A stretch of 64,000 nucleotides of DNA, taken from Bog-473 sp963730395. Its GTDB lineage: Bacteria; Actinomycetota; Acidimicrobiia; Acidimicrobiales; RAAP-2. The translations under genes were made by a program, and so were the position numbers. How positions within the stretch are numbered: position 1 is the first letter of the stretch; each line of letters opens with the position of its first letter. The DNA lies in contig CAVSSK010000010.1 in NCBI GenBank assembly GCA_963730395.1, positions 186,001 through 250,000 on the forward strand, written 5' to 3'. Positions 1-10,676 of this stretch are shown one piece after another. Under the pieces are notes generated by a model that saw only the letters and a program-made list of their open reading frames with translations, was not told the origin of the DNA and did no database searches.

Positions 1-1
1 G

Positions 2-514
2 CGCATCGAGAAGCTCAGGCGGCGCGACCTGCGCCAGCTGCTGCGCATCGAGGGCGTCGTCTTCCCTGAGCCGTGGTCGCCGGAGGTGTTCAACTCGGAG
101 CTGGCGCTGCGCAAGGGCCGGCTGTACCGGGCGACCTGGGACGGCGAGAAGATGGCGGGCTACATCGGCTTCATGATCGTCGACGACGAGGCGCACATGA
201 CGACCATCGCGACGGCTCCCGCCTACCAGCGCACCGGCGTTGCCACGACCATGATCGTCGACGGACTCCGCACGTTGCGCTCCGGCGGGGTCAAGCACGT
301 CTCGCTCGAGGTGGCCGCCAACAACGAGCCGGCGCAGGCCCTGTACCGTCGCTTCGGGTTCGCTCCCGTCGGCGTGCGCAAGAACTACTACCCCGTGACC
401 GGACAGGACGCACTGGTCATGTGGGTCTACGACATCGACGGCGACGAGTACGGGCGGCGCCTCGAGGACCTGGCCGCGGCCGGCGTGCCGGTCGAGGAGG
501 GCCGTCGGCGCTAG
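2..514 (+). CDS. rimI: RimI-type ribosomal protein S18 alanine N-acetyltransferase (5' end outside window)
   Basis: GNAT-fold acetyltransferase expected to acetylate the N-terminal alanine of ribosomal protein S18 from acetyl-CoA. The frame is open from base 2 and begins inside the protein (FPEPWSPEVF is the usual RimI N-terminal motif), so the true start lies to the left. The acetyl-CoA loop is visible as YQRTGVATTM, followed by the RimI signature LEVAANNEPAQALYRRFGF and the NYYP segment before the C-terminus. In most actinobacteria rimI lies in the tsaB-rimI-tsaD threonylcarbamoyl-adenosine cluster, but the following gene here is unrelated, so that cluster, if present, is upstream. Family assignment is firm; substrate is by family. 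Confidence 0.88.
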   Translation, partial: RIEKLRRRDLRQLLRIEGVVFPEPWSPEVFNSELALRKGRLYRATWDGEKMAGYIGFMIVDDEAHMTTIATAPAYQRTGVATTMIVDGLRTLRSGGVKHVSLEVAANNEPAQALYRRFGFAPVGVRKNYYPVTGQDALVMWVYDIDGDEYGRRLEDLAAAGVPVEEGRRR

Positions 515-589
515 CGCGGGTCTGCCTCACCGAGGTCCGCACGGCCGAGCGGCCCAGCGGGCACGGTCGCCGCCGCGACAGGATGGGGC

Positions 590-1038
590 ATGGCAGATCT
601 CGAGTACGTCGAGCGGCTGGCGGCGGCCGACCATCACCTCGCCGTCTTCGCCGTCGCTCGGCCGGACGGGACCGTCCACGCCTCGGTCGTGAGCGCCGGC
701 GTCATCGACGACCCGGTCGACGGGTCCCCCGGCGTCGCCGCCGTCGTGGGCGGGGACGCCCGCAAGCTCGACCTGCTGCGCGCACCTCGGGCCGGGCGAC
801 GCTCGTGTTCAAGGATGGCTGGGAGTGGGCCGCCGTCTCGGGCCCGGTCCGACTGGTCGGTCCCGACGACGGGCAGACGCCGGGGCTCGACGTGCCCGGG
901 ACCATCCGGTCCGTCTTCGTCGCGGCGGGCGGGAGCCACGAGGACTGGGACGAGTTCGACCGCGTCATGGCGGCCGAGCGCCGCTGCGCCGTCTTCGTGC
1001 GGGCCGACGCCATCTCCTCCAACGCCGGCCGCGGCTGA
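590..1038 (+). CDS. PPOX-class FMN/F420-dependent oxidoreductase (frameshifted)
   Basis: Small split-barrel flavin- or F420-binding protein of the pyridoxamine 5'-phosphate oxidase-like superfamily. The N-terminal half (MADLEYVERLAAADHHLAVF, then TVHASVVSAGV) is read from ATG 590. The C-terminal half (LVFKDGWEWAAVSGPVRLVG and DWDEFDRVMAAERR) is read in another frame up to the stop at 1038. The switch lies near 785-800 and corresponds to one missing base, one of only three net -1 shifts in the window. About 148 residues when joined, normal for the family. DGWxWAAVxGxxxLxGP is typical of the TIGR03618-like F420 group, so F420 is the likelier cofactor. Substrate unknown. Confidence 0.72.
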
Positions 1039-1126
1039 CGCAGCGGCGGCCTTCCACCCGTAGGGTGGACCCGGCCCGGACCCGCCCGTCCGGCCGGCCG
1101 ACACCACGAGGAGGAGCCACCCGCCC

Positions 1127-2101
1127 ATGGAATACATCGCTCTCGGAACCCAGGGCCTCACGGTCTCGCGCCAGGGGCTCGGCTGCATGGGGATGTCGGA
1201 CTTCTACGGGCCGGGCGACGACGACGAGTCCGTCGCCACCATCCGTCGGGCGCTCGACCTCGGGGTGACGTTCTTCGACACCGCCGACATGTACGGCCCC
1301 CATACCAACGAGGTGCTGGTCGGCAAGGCACTGGCGGATCGCCGCGACGAGGCGGTCGTCGCCACCAAGTTCGGCATCGTGCGCGACCCCGGCTACCCGG
1401 AGAAGCGCTCCGTCAACGGTCGGCCCGAGTACGTACGCCAGGCGTGCGAGGGGTCGCTCTCGAGGCTCGGGGTCGACCACATCGACCTGTACTACCAACA
1501 CCGGGTGGACCCCGCCACGCCGATCGAGGAGACCGTTGGTGCCATGGCCGAGCTCGTGGCCGAGGGCAAGGTTCGCTACCTGGGCCTGTCGGAGGCGGCG
1601 CCCGACACCATTCGCCGGGCCCATGCGGTGCACCCGATCTCGGCCCTCCAGACCGAGTACTCCGTCTGGTCGCGCGAGCCCGAGCGCGAGATCGTCCCCA
1701 CCCTGCGCGAGCTCGGCGTCGGCTTCGTCCCCTACAGCCCGCTCGGGCGCGGCTTCCTCACCGGCACCATGCGGTCGCTCGACGACCTCGACGAGGCCGA
1801 CTTCCGCCGCTACCAGCCCCGCTTCCAGGGGGACAACCTCGCTGACAACATCGCCATCGTCGAGGTGATCGACCAGCTCGCCGAGGCCAAGGGCTGCACG
1901 CCGGGGCAGATCGCCCTTGCCTTCGTGCACGCTGCGGGGCGGGACGTCGCCCCGATCCCGGGCACCAAGCGGCGCCACTACCTGGAGGAGAACGTCGGCG
2001 CCCTCGACGTCGAGCTCACCGAGGAGGACCTGGCCGTGCTCGACACGGTGGCCCCCGCCAGGGGCGACCGCTACGCCGACATGTCACCGGTCAACCGTTA
2101 G
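1127..2101 (+). CDS. Aldo/keto reductase
   Basis: NADPH-dependent aldo/keto reductase of 324 residues with a complete (beta/alpha)8 barrel. The catalytic tetrad is readable: D51 and Y56 in FFDTADMYG, K81 in ATKFG, H125 in YYQHRVDP. The NADPH-binding end is IPGTKRRHYLEENV. The N-terminal GLGCMGMSDFYG motif places it in the AKR13/YakC-like group that reduces aldehydes such as methylglyoxal. An AGGAGG-like Shine-Dalgarno sits about 10 bp before ATG 1127. It stands alone between the PPOX protein and a GYD protein. Physiological substrate cannot be told from sequence. Confidence 0.92.
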   Translation: MEYIALGTQGLTVSRQGLGCMGMSDFYGPGDDDESVATIRRALDLGVTFFDTADMYGPHTNEVLVGKALADRRDEAVVATKFGIVRDPGYPEKRSVNGRPEYVRQACEGSLSRLGVDHIDLYYQHRVDPATPIEETVGAMAELVAEGKVRYLGLSEAAPDTIRRAHAVHPISALQTEYSVWSREPEREIVPTLRELGVGFVPYSPLGRGFLTGTMRSLDDLDEADFRRYQPRFQGDNLADNIAIVEVIDQLAEAKGCTPGQIALAFVHAAGRDVAPIPGTKRRHYLEENVGALDVELTEEDLAVLDTVAPARGDRYADMSPVNR

Positions 2102-2181
2102 GCGGTCATCGGCCCGGCTCTCCGAGCGTGGTCGCCGCCGCGGACCTAGCGTGGCCGCGACACGATGCGAAGGAGGCCACC

Positions 2182-2502
2182 ATGCCCAAATTCCTGCTCG
2201 AAGTGAAGTACACCCTGGACGGCATCAAGGGGGTCAAGGCGGAAGGGGGCACGGCCCGGGTCAAGGCGGCGACGGCGCTGATCGAGGGGTTGGGCGGCAA
2301 GGTGGAGTCCTTCTACTTCGCCTTCGGGGGATCCGACGTGTTCGTGATCGCCGACATGCCCGACAACGTCGCGGCCGCCGCGGCCGGCCTCACCGTGAGC
2401 GCCGGCGGTGGCGCGACCTCGCGCACCGTGGTGCTGATCACCCCCGAGGAGATGGACGCCGCTGCCCGCAAGGAGGCGCTGTACCGCCCGCCGGGAGGCT
2501 GA
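2182..2502 (+). CDS. GYD domain protein
   Basis: Small 106-residue protein of the GYD family (Pfam GYD), a ferredoxin-like alpha/beta fold of unknown function found mainly in actinobacteria and proteobacteria. The family features seen are the N-terminal FLLEVKYTLDGIKGVKAEGG strand-helix, the central KVESFYFAFGGSDVFVIADM segment and the C-terminal LITPEEMDAAA. ATG 2182 was chosen because AGGAGG lies at 2171-2176; an in-frame upstream start would give an N-terminus absent from the family. It follows the aldo/keto reductase by 80 bp and converges on the glycosyltransferase, whose stop is only 9 bp away. Confidence 0.88.
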   Translation: MPKFLLEVKYTLDGIKGVKAEGGTARVKAATALIEGLGGKVESFYFAFGGSDVFVIADMPDNVAAAAAGLTVSAGGGATSRTVVLITPEEMDAAARKEALYRPPGG

Positions 2503-2511
2503 GGGCCGGCC

Positions 2512-3882
2512 TCAGTCGGTCGCCGCGTGACGAGCCGTCCGGGGCGTGGCGCAGCGGAGCTCGGCCAGGGTCGCGCTGATGGCGGTGAGCGGGTCACTCG
2601 CCGCGATCTCCCCCTGCAACGCCCGCGCCCGCTCCCGGTACGTCGGCCGGGACAGGACGCGACGGACGGCGCGGGCGACCATGGCCACCGAGGGCCGGCC
2701 GGTGCGCAGGTTGATGCCGGTGCCCGACCACTGGACACGCGCCGCCACCTCGGGCTTGTCCTCGCTGTCGCCGGCCACCACCAGGGGCACCCCGTTGGCC
2801 AGTGCCTGCTGCACCCCGCCGTAGCCGCCGTTGGTCACCATCGCCTCGCAGTGGGGGAGCAGCCGGTCGTGGGGGACGAAGCGCTCGAGGCGCACGTTGG
2901 CCGGCAGGCCGGGGCGCAGCGGCGCGGGATCGGGCCCCCCGGTGGTGGCCACGACCAGCACGTCGTCGCTCGCCAGCGCCCGCGTCGTGAGCAGGAGGAG
3001 GCGGCCCAGGTCCGCGTTGTCGAGCGTGCCCTGGGTGACGTGCACGACGGGCCGCCCGTCCCCGAGCTCGCCCCACCACGACGGCTCCTCGAAGGAAGAG
3101 GAAGCTGGCGCCAGGATGGGACCGACGTAACGGACCGTGGGAGCGAGGTCCGAGCGGGGGTACTCGAACCCGGCCACCGTCGCCTGCAGGTAGGCGTCGG
3201 CCACCGTGGGCGCCAGGTCGACGACGTAGCCGCGGAAGCGCGGTGCGCCGGTCTCGGCCAGGCGCCGGTGGGCGAAGTGCTGGATGTCGGCCAGCACGAC
3301 GTGCGGTGCGGCCCAGTTCATCACCCGGTTGCGCACCCGGGACAGCGGCCCGCGGCCCGGCTGGAAGGCCACCCCGAACGGCGCCGTGTCACGGCTGCGC
3401 GCGGCGTAGGGCATCACGCCGATGCAGGCCAGCGCCGGACGCGCCGTGCGGGGCCCGAGGGCGAGGGGGAGGGCACCGAGGAACATCGTGTCGACGACGA
3501 CGCAGTCGGCCGCGAAGCCGTCGAGGATGGCGCACAGGTCGCGGTACTGCCCGGGAATCGGTCCGATGAAGATCCGCCGCAGGTCGTCCTTGACGCCCCG
3601 CACGCCCCGCCTGGACGACGACTCGCGCTCGGGGTTGGCCGTCATCAGGTCGTGGGCGTCGTACTCGTCCGCGAAGGGCACGAACCCGGCGCCGGTCGCC
3701 TGCACCCTGTCGCGGTAGCGCTCGGTGGTGAAGAACACCACGTCGTGCCCCTCGCCGACCAGCCGGGAGGCCACCGCCAACAGCGGCACCGTGTGCCCCA
3801 GCGCCGGCGTCGTGCAGAGCAGGTAGCGCCGCGGCACCCGCGCCGCCGCCGCGCCAGCCACCACGCCGCCGCCGCCCGTCAC
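2512..3882 (-). CDS. UGT/MGT-family glycosyltransferase
   Basis: GT-B glycosyltransferase of the GT1 family (456 residues), the type that transfers sugars from nucleotide sugars to small lipophilic acceptors. The N-terminal domain starts RRYLLCTTPALGHTVPLLAV, with the HxxP acceptor-side motif. The C-terminal donor domain has HVTQGTLDN, RFVPHDRLLPHCEAMVTNGG and GVPLVVAGDSEDKPEVAARV, a match to the GT1 donor signature. GTG 3882 is preferred because it overlaps the TGA of the upstream GH13 gene (GTGA), which implies translational coupling; a longer frame extends into the GH13 gene. The pairing with a glucosidase suggests linked glucoside metabolism, but the acceptor is unknown. Confidence 0.88.
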   Translation of the reverse strand: MTGGGGVVAGAAAARVPRRYLLCTTPALGHTVPLLAVASRLVGEGHDVVFFTTERYRDRVQATGAGFVPFADEYDAHDLMTANPERESSSRRGVRGVKDDLRRIFIGPIPGQYRDLCAILDGFAADCVVVDTMFLGALPLALGPRTARPALACIGVMPYAARSRDTAPFGVAFQPGRGPLSRVRNRVMNWAAPHVVLADIQHFAHRRLAETGAPRFRGYVVDLAPTVADAYLQATVAGFEYPRSDLAPTVRYVGPILAPASSSFEEPSWWGELGDGRPVVHVTQGTLDNADLGRLLLLTTRALASDDVLVVATTGGPDPAPLRPGLPANVRLERFVPHDRLLPHCEAMVTNGGYGGVQQALANGVPLVVAGDSEDKPEVAARVQWSGTGINLRTGRPSVAMVARAVRRVLSRPTYRERARALQGEIAASDPLTAISATLAELRCATPRTARHAATD

Positions 3883-5480
3883 CGCGCCACGACGACGCCT
3901 CTCCACGACGGCAGTGCGAGGTCGCCGTCGATCCGCGATCCCTCGAGCGCAGGATCGGTGGCCACGGTCACCGTGCCGCGCACGCCGTCGAACACAGCCA
4001 GCGCATCGGACATGTTGAGCAGCACGGTGGTGCGCCCGCCCCGCTCGAAGGCCCACGCCCCCTCGGGCGAGGGCAGGGACCGGTACGGCCCGACGGCCAG
4101 GTCGTCACTTGCCGCGCGGGCAGCGATGGCCCGCCGGCAGAATTCGAGCACCGAGCCCGGGTCACCCTCCTGGTCGGCCACGTTGCAGGCGGCCGGGTCG
4201 GCCATCGGCAGCCAGGTGCGCACGCCCGGTTCGCTGAAGCCGCCCCCGGGGCGGCCCGACCATGGCATCGGCGTGCGCTCGGCGTCACGCCCCTTGTAGT
4301 AGGGCCAGAAGCGCGTGCCGACCGCGTCGAGCACGTCGGCGCGCTCGATCGGGCCGTCGGTCAGCCCGATCTCGTCGCCCTGGTAGAGGAAGGGCGTCCC
4401 GCGCAGCGTGAGGAGGATCAGCAGGGCCATCTTCACCTTGCACCGGTCGCCGCCCGCCCAGCGTGTCGACAGGCGCGACACGTCGTGGTTGGAGGCGGTC
4501 CAGATCGGCCACCCGCCGTCCGGGATCAGCGCCTCGGTGCCCTCGACGACGGCGCGCAGGGCCGCCGCCTCGAAGGGCGCGTTGATGAAGACGAAGTTGA
4601 ACCCGCCGTGCAGCTCGTTGCGGCCCGTGCCGTAGAACTGCATCAGGGTCGTCAGCTGGTCGACGTTCGTCTCGCCGATCAGCAGCCGTTCCGGGTCGTA
4701 GGTGTCGGCGATGGTGCGCCAGCGGCGCAGGATGTCGTGCGCCTCGGGCCGGTCGGTGTTGTAGACGGACCGTACGCCCATGGCCCGCTGGTCCAGCGGG
4801 TCGTCCTCGGTGGCGGGCGGGTTGTCGCGCAGCTCCTTGTCCTTGATCATCATGTTGCACACGTCGATCCGGAAACCGGCCACGCCGCGGTCCCACCAGA
4901 AGCGGACGATGTCGTCGAACTCCCGGCGCACGTCCTCGTTCCACCAGTTCAGGTCCGGCTGGGCCGCCTCGAAGTTGTGGAGGTAGTACTGCCCGCTGGC
5001 CGTGTCGAGATGCCAGGCCGGGCCGCCGAAGATGCTCATCCAGTTGTTGGGCGGGCTCCCGTCGGGCTTGGGATCGGCCCACACGTAGTAGTCGCGGCGC
5101 GCCGAGTCGCGCCCGCCCGCCGCGTCGACGAACCACGCGTGCTGGTCGCTGGTGTGGTTCGGCACCAGGTCCATGAGGATGCGGATGCCGCGCCGTCCCG
5201 CCTCGCGCACGAGCGTGTCGAGGTCGTCGAGCGTGCCGTAGGCCGGGTCGACGTCGCAGTAGTCCGAGACGTCGTAGCCCCAGTCCCGGTTCGGCGAGCA
5301 CGTGACCGGTGACAGCCACACGCCGGTGATCCCCAGGCGGCTGAGGTGGTCCAGCCTGGAGATGATCCCGGGGAGATCGCCCACCCCGTCGCCGTCGGAG
5401 TCGGCGAACGAGCGGGGGTAGATCTGGTAGAAGACGCCGCCGTGCCACCAACGGTCCGGGTCGCTGTCTCCTGACGCCAT
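3879..5480 (-). CDS. GH13 alpha-glucosidase (oligo-1,6-glucosidase/trehalose-cleaving type)
   Basis: Glycoside hydrolase family 13 enzyme of 533 residues that hydrolyses alpha-glucosidic bonds in oligosaccharides. GH13 regions are clear: VFYQIYPRSFADSDGDGVGD at the start, DLVPNHTSDQH (region I), GFRIDVCNMM with the nucleophile Asp (II), IGETN with the acid/base Glu (III), and ASNHDVSRLSTRW (IV). It has no signal peptide, so it acts in the cytoplasm. ATG 5480 was chosen over an upstream in-frame start because GGAGG lies 7 bp before it and the family N-terminus begins there. It is translationally coupled to the downstream glycosyltransferase. Substrate specificity within the oligosaccharide group is not resolved. 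Confidence 0.9.
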   Translation of the reverse strand: MASGDSDPDRWWHGGVFYQIYPRSFADSDGDGVGDLPGIISRLDHLSRLGITGVWLSPVTCSPNRDWGYDVSDYCDVDPAYGTLDDLDTLVREAGRRGIRILMDLVPNHTSDQHAWFVDAAGGRDSARRDYYVWADPKPDGSPPNNWMSIFGGPAWHLDTASGQYYLHNFEAAQPDLNWWNEDVRREFDDIVRFWWDRGVAGFRIDVCNMMIKDKELRDNPPATEDDPLDQRAMGVRSVYNTDRPEAHDILRRWRTIADTYDPERLLIGETNVDQLTTLMQFYGTGRNELHGGFNFVFINAPFEAAALRAVVEGTEALIPDGGWPIWTASNHDVSRLSTRWAGGDRCKVKMALLILLTLRGTPFLYQGDEIGLTDGPIERADVLDAVGTRFWPYYKGRDAERTPMPWSGRPGGGFSEPGVRTWLPMADPAACNVADQEGDPGSVLEFCRRAIAARAASDDLAVGPYRSLPSPEGAWAFERGGRTTVLLNMSDALAVFDGVRGTVTVATDPALEGSRIDGDLALPSWRGVVVAR

Positions 5481-5656
5481 GACGTGCCTCCGGGGGTGGG
5501 TGGTCGCTCGGGAGCGTATCGACACCGGCCCGGGCCGGGCCGATCCGAAGGCATCGAGAGGCGGCCGAGGGCGACCGAGGTCGGGTGCTCGGCGAGCGGG
5601 GCCGGGAAGGGCCTTCCCGCACTCGCCCTTGCCAGGCCGGGCCCGGCCCGCTATCT

Positions 5657-5683
5657 TTGGCACTCGCAACCCGAGAGTGCTAA
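5657..5683 (+). promoter_or_regulatory. CIRCE operator (HrcA site) upstream of groES
   Basis: Inverted repeat TTGGCACTC, nine bases, GAGTGCTAA. It matches the CIRCE consensus TTAGCACTC-N9-GAGTGCTAA with a single mismatch in the left arm. It lies 26 bp before groES and just upstream of the AAGGAGG ribosome-binding site, so the HrcA repressor should control groES-groEL and heat shock should release it. hrcA itself is not in the window. Confidence 0.95.
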
Positions 5684-5708
5684 CGAGCGCCAAGGAGGCC
5701 CGTTCAAG

Positions 5709-5999
5709 ATGAAGCTGCACCCGCTCGATGACCGCATCGTCGTCCGTCCCGGCGAGTCCGAGGAGACGACGGCGTCAGGCCTGGTCATCCCCGACACTGC
5801 CAAGGAAAAGCCCCAGCAGGGCGAGGTGATCGCCGTCGGCCCGGGGCGCCGCTCCGAGGACACCGGCGAGCTGATCCCGATGGACGTCAAGGTGGGCGAC
5901 ACCGTCGTCTACTCCAAGTACGGAGGCACCGAGATCGTCCACGAGGGCGAGGACCTCTTGATCCTCTCCGGCCGGGACGTGCTGGCCAAGCTGGCCTGA
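5709..5999 (+). CDS. groES: Co-chaperonin GroES
   Basis: Cytoplasmic co-chaperonin of 96 residues, the heptameric lid that closes the GroEL folding chamber. The full family pattern is present: KLHPLDDRIVVRPGESEETT at the N-terminus, a mobile loop region after TASGLVIPDTAKEKPQQGEV, GDTVVYSKYGGTEI and the C-terminal EDLLILSGRDVLAKLA. AAGGAGG precedes ATG 5709. First gene of a CIRCE-controlled operon with groEL 127 bp downstream. A longer in-frame start exists upstream but would read through the CIRCE operator and is rejected. Confidence 0.98.
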   Translation: MKLHPLDDRIVVRPGESEETTASGLVIPDTAKEKPQQGEVIAVGPGRRSEDTGELIPMDVKVGDTVVYSKYGGTEIVHEGEDLLILSGRDVLAKLA

Positions 6000-6028
6000 T
6001 CGGTCACACGCATTTGGGTCTGCCCGCC

Positions 6029-6048
6029 GCCCCGGTGACCGCCGGGGC
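6029..6048 (+). other. Hairpin between groES and groEL
   Basis: Perfect 7-bp inverted repeat GCCCCGG/CCGGGGC with a six-base loop in the groES-groEL spacer. It may stabilise or process the bicistronic mRNA, or attenuate groEL. It has no T-tract and is in a GC-rich spacer, so chance is possible. Confidence 0.4.
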
Positions 6049-6126
6049 CGGCGCGGCGGCCCCCCACATTCCCCATCACACCCCAATCCACCGTTTGGGG
6101 GGACTCGAGAGGAGTTCGACACTGTC

Positions 6127-7779
<1,653 letters not shown>

Positions 7780-7869
7780 CTCCGCCCCTCGTGGGTTCCC
7801 GGGCGCGTTGCGTCCGGGGTCGGACGTTCCCGCCCCGTGCAGCGCTACTGTGGCGCACGTGTCGGGTGT

Positions 7870-7897
7870 CGTGGCCGGGTCCTCGGACCCGGCCACG
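7870..7897 (+). terminator. Putative groESL terminator palindrome
   Basis: Near-perfect 13-bp inverted repeat (CGTGGCCGGGTCC, two bases TC, GGACCCGGCCACG) between groEL and the next gene. No T-run follows, as is common for hairpins in high-GC actinobacteria. It lies 37 bp before the methyltransferase start, so it could also affect that gene. Confidence 0.6.
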
Positions 7898-7934
7898 CCG
7901 CGTCCGGGGGTCGGGCGCCGCTACCCTCGCCCGC

Positions 7935-8949
7935 GTGAGCGACGACCCGGTGCTGCCCGAATCGGGGTTGATCGAGGACCTCCCGAGCAGACAGCTCCTC
8001 CGGGGGCTCTTCCACCTCCTCTTCGGCCGCGAGCCCGTGTTGAGCGACGACGGTGCCTACGTCAAGGAGCTGGAGAGCGGTGCCCTGTCCCCGCGCCAGC
8101 TGGTCGAGTGGCTGGTGGACTCCGCCGAGTGGAGCCACGCCGCGCCGATGACGGAGTTCGGCCCGTCCCTCCACTACGGCAGGGGGGTCTTCATCCGCAG
8201 CCTGCCGCGCGCCCGGCGGATCCTCGACATCGGGGGCGCCGCGGTCGGCGACCCCTCCGGGGCGCTCGTGCTGATGGGCTACCCCTACCCCTTCGACGAG
8301 CTGACCATCGTGGACCTCCCGAGCGAGGACCGGCACGCCCTCTACCGGGACGCGTCCCGCCCCGCCTCCGTCGAGACGCCGCAGGGCCTCGTCACCTACC
8401 GCTACCACTCCATGACGGACCTGAGCTCCTACCCGTCGGGGTCGTTCGACCTGGTGTACAGCGGGCAGAGCATCGAGCACGTCACGAGGCGCCAGGCGGT
8501 CAGCGTCCTGTCGCAGGTGCGCCGGGTGCTCCGGCCCGGTGGGGTCCTGGCCCTCGACACGCCGAACCGCCGGCTGACCCGGCTGCAGCAGGACGCCTTC
8601 ATCGATCCCGACCACAAGTACGAGTACTCCCACGCCGAGATGGCCGCCATGTTGCGCGGGACCGGCTTCGTGATCGAGCGGGCCGTCGGCATCAATTACC
8701 GGGGGGGAGTCCGTCGCCCGCGGCGTCTTCGACCCCGGGGAGCTCGCCACCAAGCGCGGTGTCTTCGACGAGATCGCGGACTGCTACCTGCTGGGCTACG
8801 TGTGCCGGCGCCCGGCCGGCCCCGCCCTCACGACGCTGGCGCAGCGGGCCCGCTGGCGGGTGGCGGGCCCCGAGGCGTTCGCGCCGCGCGCCCTGCGGGC
8901 CGCGCGCCGGCGGTCCGGTCGCGCCGGCGCGCCTTCCTCAGCGCAGTGA
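7935..8949 (+). CDS. SAM-dependent methyltransferase (frameshifted)
   Basis: Class I SAM-dependent methyltransferase of about 338 residues. The Rossmann motif I is RRILDIGGAAVGD, motif post-I LTIVDLPSED, then SFDLVYSGQSIEHVT and VRRVLRPGGVLALDTPN (motifs IV and V), which fits the methyltransferase-11 family. An N-terminal block (LLFGREPVLSDDGAYV and SPRQLVEWLVDSAEW) precedes the catalytic domain. The frame breaks in a seven-G run at about 8700-8706; one fewer G restores VARGVFDPGELATKRG through to TGA 8949. GTG 7935 is the first start beyond the groEL palindrome. The acceptor is unknown, and polysaccharide or small-molecule methylation are both possible. Confidence 0.75.
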
Positions 8950-8956
8950 GGCGCGC

Positions 8957-9802
8957 CTACACGTAGGCGTGGACGATGGCGCGGTAGTTCTCGCTCGGCG
9001 CCGAGGGCGGGGGCGGTGGTGGGAGCTGCCCGATCCGGCGCGCCAGGCGGAGCCGGCGGCCCGCGGGCGGCGGCGCCGGCGGCGCCGGCGGCCCGACGAT
9101 CGTGCGCACCTCGGAGAAGCCGGCCGCCCGGCACATGTTGCGCAGCGCCTCGATCGTGGGCACGTACCAGTTCCCGAAGTCGACGCGCAGCGAGCTGCCG
9201 GCGTGGAACTGGACCATGGCCTCGTGGTCGAGGCCCTCGATGTGCACCGCCTCGGTCTCGATCACCGCCACCTCCTTGGTGACGGCCCGCAGGCGTTCGA
9301 GGCAGGTGAGTGGCTCCTTCATGTGGTACAGCACGCCGAGGTAGAGCACCACGTCGAACTGCCCGAGCCCGGCGAGGTCGACGGTCTGGAAGTCGGCCAC
9401 GACCGGCTCCACCTTGGAGCCGAGCGCGGCGACGGCGAACTCGAAGCTCCGCCGCCCAGGGAGGTCGGGTTGCCAGAAGTCGGTCTCGTCGCGCGACTGG
9501 TCCGGGAAGACCCCCTTCTCGATGCACTCGGCCCAGTAGGCCCCCCGCGCCGCGAAGTCGACGCCCCAGGCGTAGTGGTCGAGCGCCACCACCCGGCTGG
9601 CCCCGGCCCGCTCGGCCAGGAAGGAGAACTTCCCGTCCCAGGCGCCGATGTCGAGCACGCTGCGCCCCGAGACGACGGGGAGGATCTCGGGCCCCGTCGG
9701 CTGCACACCGATGCCCTTGGTGACGACGCCGTGGCCCAGGTCGATGGTGTGGTACCACGCCAACGCGTCGGCCTGAGCCTGCAACTCCGCCGGGGACGTC
9801 AT
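8957..9802 (-). CDS. DUF1698/CmoB-like SAM-dependent methyltransferase
   Basis: Methyltransferase of 281 residues related to the tRNA-modifying CmoB/DUF1698 family. Visible are an N-terminal WYHTIDLGHGVVTKGI motif, motif I RSVLDIGAWDGKFSFLAERAG, FDVVLYLGVLYHMKEP (motif IV, characteristic of DUF1698) and the late NWYVPTIEALRNMCRAAGF. A proline-rich stretch (residues about 243-268) precedes the C-terminal SENYRAIVHAYV. ATG 9802 is used because upstream extension enters the divergent NUDIX gene. Many relatives in actinobacteria lie in glycan clusters and lack the CmoB tRNA context, so tRNA modification should not be assumed. It converges on the preceding methyltransferase with a 7-bp gap. Confidence 0.82.
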   Translation of the reverse strand: MTSPAELQAQADALAWYHTIDLGHGVVTKGIGVQPTGPEILPVVSGRSVLDIGAWDGKFSFLAERAGASRVVALDHYAWGVDFAARGAYWAECIEKGVFPDQSRDETDFWQPDLPGRRSFEFAVAALGSKVEPVVADFQTVDLAGLGQFDVVLYLGVLYHMKEPLTCLERLRAVTKEVAVIETEAVHIEGLDHEAMVQFHAGSSLRVDFGNWYVPTIEALRNMCRAAGFSEVRTIVGPPAPPAPPPAGRRLRLARRIGQLPPPPPPSAPSENYRAIVHAYV

Positions 9803-9910
9803 GGGGCGAGAGCGTAGCGAGGCGGTGGCGGTCCCAGGTCGAAGTCGAAGTCGACCGTGCAGCGGCCCCCGCCGGCGGCAGCCGCACGGCGTCCCGTTAG
9901 CGTGAGGCCG

Positions 9911-10676
9911 ATGTCCCGACCCGTCCCGCCCCAGGTGATCCCGCGCCCGCCCACCTGGCGCCCCGGTGCGCCGGCACCCTGGGCGGAGGTCCCGGTGGCC
10001 CAGCGCACCGGCATCGGGGTCGACCGGGTGCTCGACGCCCTGGTCCCGCTCGGCCAGCGAGGGCCGGTGCCCGAGGACGTGGGCGCGGACCGGCTCCTCG
10101 GCCCGACCATCCTGGTCAACGAGTCCGACGCCCCGGCGGTGCGCCACGTCAACGCAGCCGTGCTGGCGGCGCTCTTCGAGGAGTCCGGCGAGGCCCGGCT
10201 CCTCTTCACCCGGCGCTCGTCGGGCATGCGGACCCATCGGGGCGAGGTCAGCTTCCCCGGCGGGCGGCTCGACGAGGGCGAGGACCCGCCGGCGGCCGCG
10301 CTCCGCGAGGCACGGGAGGAGGTCGCGCTCGATCCCTCCCTGGTCACGGTGGCGGGCTGGATGCACCCCGTCCTGACCATGGTGTCGGGCTCCCTCATCA
10401 TGCCGGTGCTGGCGACGCTGCCCGGGCGGCCGCACCTGGTGCCCAACCCGCACGAGGTGGAGCGCGTCTTCGACGTCACGCTGGCCGAGCTGGCCGACCC
10501 CGAGGTCTTCCACGAGGAGCACTGGCGGATTGCGGGGCGAACGATCCCCGGCAGCGACGACGACTCCTTCGCCGTGTGGTTCTTCGAGGTCTCGGGCGAG
10601 CTCATCTGGGGGGCGACGGCGCGCATGATCCACGAGCTCCTCGAGCATCGTGCTGACCCAGAAGACCGGGTTCTAG
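9911..10676 (+). CDS. NUDIX CoA pyrophosphatase-like hydrolase (3' frameshift)
   Basis: NUDIX hydrolase of about 255 residues. The CoA-specific UPF0035-like motif LLFTRRSSGMRTHRGEVSFP runs into the NUDIX box, which reads GGRLDEGEDPPAAALREAREEVAL (residues about 117-140; GX5EX7REUXEEXGU pattern), with the magnesium-binding RExxEE. Such enzymes cleave CoA to 4'-phosphopantetheine and 3',5'-ADP. The frame stays open far beyond the domain, but a +1 shift near 10645 yields an ending VLTQKTGF and stop at 10676, which overlaps the convergent hydratase stop by four bases. That is a natural end, so the 961-codon open frame is an artefact. Confidence 0.82.
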